Origin: Luzula sylvatica
Lineage: Eukaryota > Streptophyta > Magnoliopsida > Poales > Juncaceae
Direction: 5' to 3'
Assembly: GCA_946800325.1 (NCBI GenBank)
Contig: OX326960.1
Coordinates: 16,702,393 to 16,766,392, forward strand
DNA: 64,000 bases
In this document: positions 12,264-23,485 of the stretch, in pieces
Position numbering within the stretch: the first letter of the stretch is position 1
Layout of the letters: the number at the start of each line of letters is the position of its first letter
Position numbers and translations under genes: made by a program
Notes under the pieces: model-generated
The model's database searches: none
Told to the model about the DNA's origin: nothing
The model's input: only the letters and a program-made list of their open reading frames with translations

Positions 12264-12985
12264 ATGGATGATGTGCTGGCAGCCAAGTAAGATTCTTCCA
12301 ACAATTTTTGTTTTGTTTTGTTTATTATTATTATTATTATTACTACTATTTAATAAGCTCTTCTAATTTCATTTTTTAATAATGGTATTTTACAGGTACG
12401 AGGAAGAGAAGCTCCGAAACAAGAAAGAAAATTCCAGCGACATGGTTGCAGAGGTTCGTTATTCGCTTCATTTTTCTTGTGATTTGATATTTTTATTAAT
12501 TATTATTTTTTATTTTGCAGAATGCAAGCAAGAGAAAGAGAAAGCACGAGAAAGACGGCAAGTCGAAAAAGAAGGATTTCAAGTTCTAATTCTCCTAGCA
12601 TTCAGTGTTTATTGTACTTGCACTCAGTTATGAGCGTTTCTTTAGATCTGTATTTGTAATATTTACAATGAGCTAAATTTAACCAACTTTTTGACTATCG
12701 ATTTGATATCCATGCAAGTTTTAGTACTGGAAATCTTCAATGAAATCCTCTTATCGAAAAATATGATATATTTTGTTTCAAACATTGAAACATTTTATTA
12801 AAAAATTAGAGCATGGATGTTCCATTTAAAAAACATGGAATTGGTAGATCCAAACATGGCATATTCTATCAAAAGGAAACCTCTCGACAATAAAATTAAT
12901 GAGATCTACGACAATATAAGTTAGATATCCATAAGAACAAAAAGTACCATTAACCATATCACATTATTAGTTTAAGTGTGAGTTA
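12264..12985 (+). pseudogene. Duplicated 3' end of SF3B2 (exons 16-18 plus flank)
   Basis: This matches 3815-4540: the last 27 or so nt of exon 16, its intron, exon 17 (ending before GTTCG at about 12454), the last intron and exon 18 with the KDFKF stop (12520-12588), then the 3' flank. Exon 17 has lost 12 nt in frame (codons of the EEAREEEK stretch). Splice sites are kept, but there is no promoter, start or upstream exon. It is a promoterless tail left by a tandem duplication whose left junction is at R/exon 16. It could still supply a 3' exon to a read-through transcript. Confidence 0.92.
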
Positions 12986-13066
12986 TTCGCTTTTTTTAAT
13001 ATATAATATTAACAAAGTAATGAATATCACATTAACTCAACCAAAATAGCTTAAATATCACAGATT

Positions 13067-14505
13067 AAGAAAATTGTTATGTTTCATTTCCGAATCCTAA
13101 CAAATAGAAAGTTGTCATCTTCACATCACATATACCGTAGGAGCATTTATTTGAGGGATTTTGGTGTATTGTAATGTGTTGTCGTCACGAGTTTAACTAT
13201 GTGTTAGCAATTGCAATATGTTGTCATTATGCAATGATTTCGTTTGATTTCCTTCAATATTCTGAACATTTGAATTTTTTACGAGTAAATAAATCATGAA
13301 ATTAACCGGACATACAAATTAAAATGAGAACTACCATAAGATAGAGATGAGTTTACAAGCTACTAATTTATACATCAAATCAAAGAAAAATCACACATTT
13401 CTCATGGTATACCGTACTTCTCACTTTTTTCTTGTGATATACCTACCAGTCCAGTCGTGATGCCAAGTTTGTAATCATCTTTTGTTGATCTCATTTAAGC
13501 CTAATATTACTATATGCATCCACTATCCACATGAAAAGTGACGACAAACGATTCCAAATTCAACTCCGCGCGTACGGAGCAAATCTGGTTTAGTGAGATA
13601 ATTAAACAAAAGTAAAACTCTAATTACAGAAACGAATGAAAGAAAAGAATAACAAGAGAGAAGAGAAAATTTATATTTTCTTTTATATCAAACACTTGAT
13701 TCTTGATTTATTAAATAGTAATTAAAGAAAATAAATGGATTCTAAAAAACATAAACATATGAATGTACTTACGGACTCTCAAAAGACATCTAGAAATAAC
13801 ATGTTTAAATAATATAATTAAAATACATGAGGATGGATGAGCCTCTTTTTTTTTCTTTCTTCAACCTTCTTATTCTTGAACCTAACTCGAATTCGAGTCT
13901 GAACCTGAGTCCGAATAGTTGTGAGTTTCGTCAAAAAGTCGATGAAAATGGTCAAAATTATGTGCTATAACATTGGATTAAGATAGATTAAATCGAAAAC
14001 CCGAACTAATTAAACCAAATTCGATCGGTTCGGTAAACGAACCATTTGAACATCCCTACCAGAATTCTAAAAAAGAGAAAAAAATTCATAACTGAATTTT
14101 GGTTATAAATATAAATCAATAAATATGACAGAGATCATTTTTGTCGGTAATTGATGGTTCACCGACTCGATTATTTTTGTTAAAGGAAACATTTACCGAT
14201 TTTTGACTGATTTTTTTTTACCAATAATCGAGTTTAAACTGTTTTTTACATTAAATTTTATTTACACTTGATCCGACACAAAACCACAAGTTTGGACCCA
14301 CAAACCGAGTTTAAGCTATAAGCAAATTAATTACCATTTTATACCATGTAATTTAATTTGATTTAATTATTACCTGGACTTATTAATGTTTTACTTTGAC
14401 TTTATCTTTTCAATTTGAACTACGCTTATTGTTATTACGAAATTATGAAAATATAATATTGTATATGAAAATATATAGCCATATATGAGGATTAATACCA
14501 ATTAT
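13067..14505 (+). repeat. R repeat copy 2 (longest uninterrupted copy)
   Basis: This begins with AAAATTGTTATGTTTCATTTCC, as copy 1 does, and includes the uninterrupted LINE-1 target site near 13974. It carries an extra stretch at about 13530-13945 not seen in the other copies. It ends at ACCAATTAT, where an LTR-like sequence starts. No ORF. It is the second unit of the tandem [SF3B2 tail + R] duplication. Confidence 0.75.
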
Positions 14506-14753
14506 TGTTAAACATTACTGAGAGAAGATAAATAAAATATTAAGAAAGAATTAGAGAAGATAAGAGATTGAAGCCAAAATAAAATCTTTTGATTAAACTT
14601 GTTTAATTACTCAATACAATGATCATCTATTTATACACATAATAGTTAACAATCTTATGTAGTATGCATCCACTAACAACGACTAACTACATTTTCAGTC
14701 ATCATTATCTTCATTTAATTATAAATGTAGATGTCCATTTAATACTTCTAACA
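14506..14753 (-). mobile_element. LTR of a retrotransposon (Ty1-copia style), 248 bp
   Basis: On the minus strand it starts TGTTAGAAGTATTAAATGG and ends GTTTAACA (TG..CA). It is preceded by GCTTGAGGGGGGT, which looks like the polypurine tract of plant copia elements. Its left flank ends ATTAT. Two related copies (19205-19425 and about 46610-47645) are followed by ATTGT and ATTAT, suggesting a 5-bp target duplication in an ancestral R copy. Only partial internal sequence adjoins it. Confidence 0.65.
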
Positions 14754-16124
14754 ACCCCCCTCAAGCGCAACCGGCGGCTTGTCGATGGTAAGTTTGGATC
14801 CGATTCAATTGCAAAAACGTGAAGTACGTAACAAGAACAAAATATTCGTACCGGTATGATATCGGTTGGTCAGATTTTTGAACTCTTGATAGAAAGAGAA
14901 TGGTAGAAAAAGAGAGATTAAGAAAAGTAGAAGAGAGGTTTAGATAAAAAGAGAAGTATTTTTGAAAAATTCAAGTTTAAAAGAAGATGAACAACATGAA
15001 GAAAAATTGATTCTTGGGGAAAATTGAAGATAATTTGTAATTAGAAAGAGAAAGAGGGGTTATCTATGCAAATGTTAAGAAGAAGGATTTGTGGTGGATA
15101 TGTAATAGAAGAAGATTAATTATAGAAGATCCGTGAGAGATAGGGAGAAAAAAAAAACGAATTTTTAAATTTCATGAAGAAGGGAATTTTGTGGAGAAAA
15201 ACAAAAGAGGGATATTTTTTAAATGTGCAAAATAGAAGAAAAGAAGGGTTATATTTGTAAAGTTCACTTAAATTCAAAAGAGATTGAAGAAGAGAGAGAA
15301 TAATTTAAGATGAAGAATACAAGAGAAGGGTCTTCAATACCTTGTGTTGGGTACAATTTTGTTGTTGTTGAGAAGATAGGAGAGAGTGAATAGAGTTCAT
15401 CGTGGTTCTGGACATAGTTAGGTTGAGTTTATATGGCGGTTCAGTCCGTCGTCATTTGGTGTTGCAGAAATCAGTGGATTCGCCATTCTCTGTCGATATC
15501 GATCTTGGCAATCGGCTCGAGCACCTCGTTTGCTGAGGTGGAGAATATTAGGATCTAAGAGAATAGAAAGAGATTATGGTATAAGAATATTAGGATCTAA
15601 AATCGTTTGCTTAATTATAGCTCATGATACCGTGCTTTTAGCACACGCTAAAATCAAAATTTTCTCGAAAAATTTCAAGAAAAAAAAACAACAACAAATT
15701 ATTTCCAAAAACATCAACCTGAATTTAGATTATAGATCACAAACTGTACCGGAATCAAAATCCTCTTACTCAGATCAAACAGTAGAAGACCTTAAAATAA
15801 TCAATCGGTACTGTATTTTATTTTTCATTCTTAACAAATTGGGTAAATTCTGGTTATAAGCTCTCTTTTCCGAAAAATTGATGTCGAAACCAAAACAATA
15901 TGCTTTATTAATGTCAAAACCAATAATCCATTAATTTGCTAAATTATTGTTAATGATTATTATCCGATAAAAATAAATAAAAATAAAAAATAAGAATACA
16001 ACGGAAAATCTACTCAAATAGATATGAACATCAACATGAACTCCTTGATTAAAACCCTCCTAAAACCCTCTTCCCCTTTCTCTCTTTCGTATTCACCAAT
16101 TGAGGGACCATTATTTTTTGTTAA
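14754..16124. other. Retroelement remnant and non-coding sequence
   Basis: To the right of the LTR there is purine-rich, non-coding sequence (GAGAAGA-rich, 14860-15350), possibly the 3' internal region of the same retroelement. A motif reading TATCATGAGC on the minus strand near 15627 recalls a tRNA-Met primer site, but no second LTR follows it. A 109-codon open frame at 15530-15859 has no recognisable domain and biased Lys/Asn/Ile composition. I do not call it a gene. Confidence 0.35.
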
Positions 16125-16133
16125 TTAAACAAA

Positions 16134-16843
16134 GGCAAAATTGTGTTTGTAGACAACTAGGAAACAATAATTTAAAAAATGGACACATATCAAACTAAGT
16201 TATAGAAATACCACTCCCGATCTTTCAAAGATTGAGATATGTGGAAAGTAATTTATTTTATAAATATTAATTATATTTAAGAATATTTGTGTTTTTTCTG
16301 AAATTTTATTACTAATTAGTAGAAAATCATAAATGCTTAAAATATAATCCATATATATAAATATTATAAAAAAATGACAAAAATTAGAAAAATTTCAAAA
16401 TATTAGAAAAACTCAAATTTAAAATATTGTTAGTTATTTTGTTACATTATTGTGATTGATTAGCTTCTTATATTAACACAATCAAAATATAATTTATATT
16501 TACACTTGGAGGTAATATTTTTTTTGTGCCCTTTTTACTTTTAAAAATGATTTTTAATCGTGAAATAAGATGCTTTTATATATATTGTTTTATAAAATAT
16601 TAAATGTTTTTAAAAAATACACCATTTGTAAAATATCTAAAATCTAATAATGAAATATAACATTATTTATTTTCTTAAATAATATATATTTTTGATGCAT
16701 ATATGGATGCAATATTGTTGACATATTGATCTATAAACAAAATTTTGCCCTCAAACAAAATCTGTCGAGAATATTTCATGAATTTAGTTTGATACGTGTC
16801 CATTTTTGTAAATTCCTAGTTGTCTATAAACAAAATTTTTCCC
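16134..16843. mobile_element. Mutator-type non-autonomous element (710 bp, 9-bp TSD)
   Basis: It is flanked by TTAAACAAA at 16125-16133 and 16844-16852. The ends form inverted repeats of about 65-75 bp. The left reads GGCAAAATTGTGTTTGTAGA and the right, reversed, GGGAAAAATTTTGTTTATAG. Both then share ACAACTAGGAA and ATGGACAC.TATCAAACTAA. The interior is AT-rich with no ORF. Long terminal inverted repeats with a 9-bp duplication are the Mutator signature. A second partial copy of the right end lies inside at about 16731-16762. The element sits about 80 bp beyond the stop codon of the carrier gene, so it may overlap that gene's 3' UTR. Confidence 0.85.
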
Positions 16844-16926
16844 TTAAACAAACCCATACGCATCCTCTCAAAAAGAGTCGAAATTTCTATCACCGACTCT
16901 CCGTCCGAAATTGGAGCGTAGTTTTT

Positions 16927-17880
16927 TTATTTATTGTTATTTTCATCGTTTCGTCTTTGGAAAAAGGATTTGGAGGCTTCGTAAGTGGACCAGCAAATTG
17001 CCGCAGCCGGTGCATGGAAAAGCATACGCGGCACCCATCCTCGCATCAAACCCGTGTAGCCGTCGCGTTTTATTATCGTTCTTAGTACTACTCCCGTTGA
17101 ATTGCTCGAGAATCTCTCGCACCCACATACCCCCTGGCACTGAAGCTGAGTCTTGCACACGTCAAATGGGGTGGTGACGACAGCAGCAATAGCTCCGGCG
17201 GCGGCACCGGCAGTCGCGTGGACGACCAACCTCTCCTCCTCGACACTATCAGGAGAAACCTCGATTAACATCCGTTTAGCAGCCTCATAAGTCGCAAAAT
17301 GAACAGCAGTAAAAGGAGCGTTCATAACCACGGTAGTTTTATACGATCTAAACAACGCCCCAATCCCTTCTTCTCTCATCACTGTTCTTAGGCAATCCAT
17401 CACACCCTTGTACGGACTATTACTCAGCTGAAGCCTCTGCTTGATAGTATCCATTGGGGTAAAAACCGCATCGCTCGAAATAGTAGCGAGAATTCCAGCT
17501 GAAGCATGGATCAATGGATTGTTGGGATTTTGATTGACAGACAATAATTTCTTGGATAATTCATAAACAGAGAAATAAACAGCGTGAGCCGGACCAGCAC
17601 CGAGAACCATCGCCGAGATACCTCTGTAAAGCGCCATGGGATTCCCGTTAAACAAAGCGGCGCGGAGACTAAGAGGCGGCCGACATGGCGGCGAAGTAGC
17701 TTGCATACGAGTCTTCAAAGTATCCACCGGAAACGTAGCACAGTGTTCCACGACCCCAGCAAGAGATCCAGCCGCCATGTATTGGTAAAAACGTAAACCA
17801 TCGTGTTGGGTAATAGAAGTCGGATCGGGTGAGAGAATTTCCGTAGATGGATGGAACTCAGGCGAAGCATCATCTGCCAT
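16927..17880 (-). CDS. MIT: Mitoferrin-type mitochondrial iron carrier (SLC25 family)
   Basis: A 317-residue protein in one uninterrupted frame. It has three mitochondrial-carrier repeats with signatures PVDTLKTRMQ, PMDTIKQRLQ and PFDVCKTQLQ. The third is followed by CQGVCGCERF, typical of plant mitoferrins (MIT1/MIT2 of Arabidopsis). Motifs GAGPAHAVYFSVYE, MNAPFTAVHFATYEA and FHAPAAAICWSTYE occupy the helix positions implicated in iron passage in this family. The expected role is import of iron across the inner mitochondrial membrane for Fe-S cluster and heme synthesis. The frame is open upstream to 17907, but that first codon is TTG; the first ATG is at 17880 (MADDASPEF). Length is normal for a carrier. 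The nearest functional alternative is another SLC25 member, but the CQGVCGC segment favours mitoferrin. Confidence 0.92.
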   Translation of the reverse strand: MADDASPEFHPSTEILSPDPTSITQHDGLRFYQYMAAGSLAGVVEHCATFPVDTLKTRMQATSPPCRPPLSLRAALFNGNPMALYRGISAMVLGAGPAHAVYFSVYELSKKLLSVNQNPNNPLIHASAGILATISSDAVFTPMDTIKQRLQLSNSPYKGVMDCLRTVMREEGIGALFRSYKTTVVMNAPFTAVHFATYEAAKRMLIEVSPDSVEEERLVVHATAGAAAGAIAAVVTTPFDVCKTQLQCQGVCGCERFSSNSTGVVLRTIIKRDGYTGLMRGWVPRMLFHAPAAAICWSTYEASKSFFQRRNDENNNK

Positions 17881-17913
17881 TAGAGGAAAAAGCTGAGAAC
17901 TTTGCAAAGTTAC

Positions 17914-17921
17914 TAGGGTTT
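17914..17921 (-). promoter_or_regulatory. Telo-box (AAACCCTA) in the mitoferrin leader
   Basis: On the gene strand the motif AAACCCTA lies about 35 nt upstream of the ATG. Telo-boxes near the start site are common in plant genes for growth and organelle functions. The assignment rests only on motif and position. Confidence 0.4.
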
Positions 17922-17939
17922 GGGAAGGGATTTTGATGG

Positions 17940-19204
17940 CGAATGCAATCGAGAAAGGAAATCTTTCTTTCTATTCTTTGGTATTTGAATCTCTCTCCAT
18001 TTTGCTAATATCTGGATAGTTCATTACAATTTATGAAGGAAAGGAAACGAAAGAAAAGGGAATGGAGGGAAGAGATTGAATGGAAGGAAAGAAAATATTT
18101 TTTGATTATCAAACTACTGTAATTCAGATTTCATTGTTATTTTTTTTTTCTCATGTGCTGTAAATCAACATCTCTTCAAAAGTCAAAACTACGAAAGTGA
18201 AAAAGTTCCAGAAAAAAATTTGGGGAGAGAAATTTATACCACTTCGTCAACTATAAAATTGATTCCCTCGTAAATAATCTCTTTATTTGTTAAAATAAAA
18301 GAAAAATTAGGTGCTTTTTCTAATATGTGCATTATTTGTTCTGACATTTCAAATTATTATCATACATACATAACAAAACGAATACTTTTTGATGTTTTAG
18401 AATTGGTCTATTATATTTTAAGGCTAATTAATTTATGTAATACTTTATGATTTCAGGGATTTAATTTCTGTAATAGTTCGACCCCCTTTATTATTTCCCA
18501 GGGATTTAAATCTTGTAGTATTTCGACCTCCTACATTATTGTTTGATAAAGATAATTTTTTATTAATTTTTGTGATTTTTATAGGTTCCACGATTTTTAT
18601 AGGTTCCACAATGTTAATCGAAGACTAACGTGTGGCTGTTTTTGTGGGAGATTAGATTGTTTTGATACTTCTCAAAAAACTTCAAAGAGCAGAAACAAGT
18701 AGAATTTCTAGGGATACAATTGAAAAAAGATATTTCGCCAAAAAAATCTTACATAATAAGAGTGATCCATAAGTCCGAAGTTGGATGTGTTGCGATGACC
18801 CGATTGAGAGGAAGTTTTTTTATTTTGAATTACGCGATGATAACATCAGAGTAGGTGATAGTTTGTAAAATAAAATTGATTATATAAGAGTCTTGCTTTT
18901 CTTTTTTGGATTGTAATGTGATGGTATAATTTATTTATGATTATGTTTTGGATGATTATTATTTTTTTGATTAAATTAAAAATTTATGTCAAATAGTTAA
19001 TGGTTACATTTATTTGAAAATTTTAATACATATAAATCTTGAAATTTCATAATTCAATTATATCAACCCAAACATAAAAAAAAATATAACTCCAGTAGTT
19101 TCACTTTCGTGAATCCAAACATTAAAACATGAAGTGCAATTCCGAAAAGTTAACTTGCGAAAAGTTAATTTACTTCACGTAATTTCTAATAGGGTCATCC
19201 AAAC
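17940..19204 (-). other. 5' flank of mitoferrin, partly duplicated at 46180-46605
   Basis: No gene seen. The parts 18075-18385 and 19120-19204 are repeated at about 46195-46605 (shared landmarks CCACTTCGTCAACTATAAAA, TATGTGCATTATTTGTTCTG, TTTACTTCACGTAATTTCTA). The roughly 730 bp between them here (18386-19119) is missing from the other copy. It contains two short direct repeats built on CAGGGATTTAA and TTCGACC. Either an insertion occurred here or a deletion there. Confidence 0.6.
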
Positions 19205-19425
19205 ATGTCCTTAGAGAAGATAAGAGATTGAAGACAATATAAAATTGTTTGATTAAACTTGCTTAATTACTCAATACAATCATCATCTATTTATACACAT
19301 AATAGTTAAAAATCCTATACATCCACTAACAATCACTAACTACATTTACATTTTCAGTCATCATTATCTCCATTTTAATATTATATATATAAACGGAAAT
19401 GTTCATTTAATACTTCTAACAATTG
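19205..19425 (-). mobile_element. LTR-like fragment, second copy
   Basis: Homologous to the LTR at 14506-14753 (shared TTACTCAATACAAT, CATCTATTTATACACATAAT, TTTTCAGTCATCATTATCT and the TG-end TACTTCTAACA). The outer end is truncated. It is followed directly by R-type sequence beginning ATTGTATATAAA, the expected right flank of the original insertion. Confidence 0.6.
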
Positions 19426-19489
19426 TATATAAAAAATCATAACATTATTAAAAATGTTGTTTAAATTTAACTAAAAAATTAAAAATATT

Positions 19490-20003
19490 ACTAGGAGATT
19501 ACCCGCGCTTCGAGGCGGTTTTGTTTCATTTGTTTTGCCATACACATAATATCTACATAATATATAGTTATGATTTTTTTGGATCAAACATAAGACTTTG
19601 TGAAAATAAAAATCATATTGATTAAGAAAATTTGTTGATGACAAAATTATTAGACTATATTTGAATTCGACACAATTCAAAATATTTATTTAGTACTTTA
19701 ATGCAACAAATACAGAAAAGAATAAATGTTACAATAAAATAATAAAATAACTTGCGTCGACATAAGTAAAAAACAAAATCATATGATATTTTAAATTTTC
19801 ATATCTAAAAATAGGAATAATAACATTTTAAAAGTTCAAAATAATTATTTGTGTCCGATAAATTTTATGTTTCAAGTTTATTATTGAAAAATATTATATA
19901 AGTTAAAAAAATTATTTGTGTTTAGTAAATATATATTTTTAATTTTTTTAAAGATTAACATGAAATTGTTTTAAGTAAAAATACAAATATAACATACTTA
20001 GTT

Positions 20004-20051
<48 letters not shown>

Positions 20052-20245
20052 CTTACAAGTCATTAATGTATTATCTTATTTATATATATATTTTTTACAT
20101 AATTGTTTCATAATTTTAAATTAGAGAAAAATATTGAATATATGATAATATGGTTATCAAAATAAAGATAAAATTCAAGTCAAAATATTTCGTAATTTTT
20201 TAAATAGAAAAAAAATACACTTTTGTCCTCCCAAATTTGTCCCAA
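19490..20245 (-). mobile_element. Possible Helitron segment (3' end at 19490)
   Basis: On the minus strand the left edge reads CCGCCTCGAAGCGCGG, a GC hairpin, then TAATCTCCTAGT. A short hairpin followed by CTAGT is the Helitron 3' terminus. Related R copies run straight through this point (AAAATATTATTAGTTGTTG), which supports an insertion. The base after CTAGT is A rather than the usual T, and the 5' end is not certain; R sequence resumes at about 20250. The interior is non-coding and holds an (AAT)n run. Confidence 0.45.
20005..20050. repeat. (AAT)n microsatellite
   Basis: About fifteen uninterrupted AAT units lie inside the possible Helitron segment. It is a simple tandem repeat with no coding role. 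Confidence 0.95.
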
Positions 20246-20249
20246 ATGC

Positions 20250-21440
20250 TAACACGAGTTTAACTATGTGTTAGCAATTGCAATATGTTGTCATTATACA
20301 ATGATTTTCGTTTGATTTCCTTCAATATTCTAAACATTTGAATTTTGCACGAGTAAATAGATCATGAAATTGACCGGACATACAAATTAAAATGAGAACT
20401 ACCATAAGATAGAGATGAGTTTACAAGCTACTAATTTATACATCAAACCAAAGAAAAATCACACATTTCTCAAGGTGTACTATACGTCTCACTTTTTTCT
20501 CGTGATATACCTAACCAGTCATAATGTCAAGTTCGTAATTATCTTTTGTTGATATCATTTAAACCTAATCTTACTATATGCATGCACCATCCGCATGAAA
20601 AGTCGATGAAAATGGTCAAAAATATGTGACATAACATTGGATTAAGATAGATTAAATCGAAAAGCCGAACCAATTAAACCAAATTTGATCGGTTTACTCA
20701 AATTTAATAACAAAATTTAAGTCATAAGTATAAATAAATAAATATGACATAAATGTTTTTTGTCGGTAATTGATGGTTCATCGACTAGATTACTTTTTTA
20801 AGTTGAAGGAAACATTTACCGAATTTTGACTTTTTTTTTTTTTTTGACCAATAATCGGATTTAAATTGTTTTTTATATCAAATTTTATTTACACTCGATC
20901 CGAAACAAAACCAAAAGTTTGAACCCACAAACCGAATCAAAGCTAAAAATTAATTACGATTTCATGCAATGCAATTTAATTTGATTTAATTTTTATATGG
21001 ACTTTGAAAATTCAATCACGGTATTTATATTTTACTTTATCTTTTGAAATTGAACTACGTTTATTGTTATTATGAAAATATAATATGAAATATGAAAGAA
21101 TATCGCCAGATATGAGGATTAATAACAATTATATATAAAAACGTAATTTTATTAAATATGTTGTTTAAAGTTAACTCATTTTTTTAAATATTATTAGTTG
21201 TTGATTAAATTTAGGATTTAATTAATCTGTTAGATAAAAAAATGTTTTTTTGACATATAATTTGAACTATGTTGTTTATACGTGTTTTATTTTTGAAATT
21301 TAAAATATAATTTACGCGTGTTCTTTTTTGTACTCAACTTTGTGCAATTTTTTCATGTCATATGTAAAAACAACAATTGGATAGTGCAATCAAAATTTAA
21401 TTTCGATACTATATCATGAAATATTATTTTGGGAACTTGA
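20250..21440 (+). repeat. R repeat copy 3
   Basis: A nearly complete R copy. It runs from ACACGAGTTTAACTATGTGT through the empty LINE-1 target site (about 20638) and the ACTCGATCCGA segment to TAATTTCGATACTATATCATG at about 21420. No ORF. Copy 4 at 22135-23265 is its inverted partner, only about 700 bp away. Confidence 0.75.
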
Positions 21441-21936
21441 CAGTGTAAATAATGGAAAAGACATCATCACAAAAAGACATAGGTACCGATAAATGATCGT
21501 TACTTTGGTATCATTCAAAAAAAATAAAAATAATGCACACATTTCCAGATAAAACTTGGATGTCATTAGATAGCCAGTGTATTTCCGGGGAAAACTTGAC
21601 TAGCAAGGTGTATATTCTACATTACTGTAAAATACACTCTAGTAATTATTATGATGAATGGAAACATTTAGGAGGCTTCGCCTCTTCATTCAATTTTTTG
21701 TTTTGTTTCATTTAGTTAATTTGATATGATATATTTGCATCATATCAAGAAAAGCTCAATTTAATTTCTATTTACCTTATTTTTCAAAGAAATCCTAGTT
21801 AATTACCAAGTTGGTTGCCAGGGCTACACATTAAAAACTTAACTAATTGATGTCTCAGTGAGAGGTTGCTAGGTTTGTAACAAATAAAGCAATAACGCCT
21901 ACAAAGGACTTTACTACAGACAATTGATTATGGTTT
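21441..21936. other. Intergenic, nothing recognised
   Basis: AT-rich sequence between two inverted R copies. A 60-codon open frame at 21533-21715 has no recognisable features. No repeat ends or RNA gene are seen. Confidence 0.4.
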
Positions 21937-23485
21937 ATAATTTATAATATAATAGATGATAAAGAGAAAAAAAATATGTTAGTGTTAAGAGTACTAGTTG
22001 TACAAACAGAGCACAAAGGCTCGAAGTGCAAATCATCAAACAATCGTTACTTACTATGTTAATAAGCTAGCTAGTAAGTAAAATCATATTAACTCCAATT
22101 CAAAAAAACTAAAAGCACATTAACACACAAATAGCACAAAAAGATTGTACAAAGTTGAGTAAAAAAAAACATGCGGAAATTTCAAAAATAAAACACATAT
22201 AAACATCATAATTCAAATTATAAGTCAAAAACCATTTTTGGATGCAGCAAAGTTAATTAAATCCTAAATTTGATCAACAACTAAGAATATTTTCAATTTT
22301 TAGTTAGATTTAAATAAAATGATCTTATATATAATTTGTATTAATCCTCATATCTGGCGATATTTTTTTTTTCATATTTAATATTCTATTCTCGTAATAA
22401 CAATAATCGTAGTTCAAATTCGAAAGATAAAGTAGAACATAAATACCGTGATTGAATTTTCAAAGTACAGATAAAACTTAAATCCAATTAAATTACATGG
22501 TATAAAATCGTAATTAAATATTTTATAGCTTATATTTGGTTTTTGCTTTCAAAATTTTGGTTTTGTGTCGGATCGAGTGTAAATAAAAATTGATATTAAA
22601 AAAAAAAACAATTCAAACACGATTATAGGTAAATAAATCAATCAAAATCAGTAAATGTTTCGTTTAACATAACAAGTAATCGAGTCGGTGAACCATCAAT
22701 TACCGACAAAAATGATTTATGTCCTATTTATTGATTTATATTTATGACTACCATTTTCTTATTAATTGTTGCTCTTTTATAGAATTCATGGTAGAGATGT
22801 TCAAATGGTTCGCTTACCGAGCCGATCGAATTTGGTTTAATTAGTTCGATTTTTCGATTTAATCTTATCTTAATCCAATGTTATAGGACATATTTTTGAC
22901 CATGTTCATCGAATTTTTATGTGGATATTGGATGCATATAGTAAGATGAGGCTTAAATGAGATGAACAAAAGACGATTACAAACTTGGCATTACCAATGG
23001 TTAGGTATATCACGAGAAAAAAGTGAGACGTATGGTATACTTTGAGAAATGTGTGATTTTTTTGTTGTTGCTTTGATGTATAAATTAGTAGCTTGTAAAC
23101 TCATATCTATTTTATGGTAGTTCTCATTTTAATTTGTATGTCCGATTAATTTCATGATTCATTACTCGTGTTCAGATGTTTAGAATATTGAAGGAAATCA
23201 AAAGAAAATCATTGCGCAATGATAACACATAGTTGAACTAGCGACGACAACACACCACAACTCGTGTTAATGTGCTTTTAATTTTTTTGAATTGGAGTTA
23301 ATATGATTTTACTTACTAGCTAGCTTATTAACATAGTAAGTAACGATTGTTTGATGATTTGCACTTCGAGCCTTTGTGCTCTGTCTGTATAACTAGTACT
23401 CTTAACACCAACATATTTTTTTATTTATTTTTATCATCTATTATATTATAAATTATAAACCATAATCAATTGTCTGTAAGCAACT
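21937..23485. repeat. Fold-back structure: ~190-220 bp inverted repeats around a reversed R copy
   Basis: The sequence from ACAGACAATTGATTATGG at 21937 to about 22130 is repeated in inverse orientation at 23262-23485, ending CCATAATCAATTGTCTGT. Shared landmarks include CACAAAGGCTCGAAGTGCAA, CAAACAATCGTTACTTACTA and AAGCTAGCTAGTAAGTAAAA. Both ends share the terminal ACAGACAATTG, so this could be a transposon with long terminal inverted repeats. I could not find a convincing target duplication. Transcribed RNA would form a hairpin with a loop of about 1.1 kb. Confidence 0.75.
22135..23265 (-). repeat. R repeat copy 4 (inverted)
   Basis: Minus-strand R copy inside the fold-back structure. It shows the reverse complement of the GGTTCGCTTACCGA, CGAGTCGGTGAACCATCAAT and TGAGACGTATGGTATAC landmarks. 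It also contains an uninterrupted version of the LINE-1 target near 22860. Confidence 0.75.

Noticed and set aside
15620..15645. tRNA-Met-like primer-binding site (TATCATGAGC, minus strand)
   Set aside because: No LTR adjoins it on the expected side, so a complete LTR retrotransposon cannot be claimed.
15530..15859. 109-codon frame
   Set aside because: Low-complexity Lys/Asn/Ile composition, no domain, located in a retroelement remnant, no supporting signals.
17881..17907. N-terminal extension of the mitoferrin frame (QSSQLFPL)
   Set aside because: The first codon is TTG, not ATG. The first ATG is at 17880 and gives a normal N-terminus.
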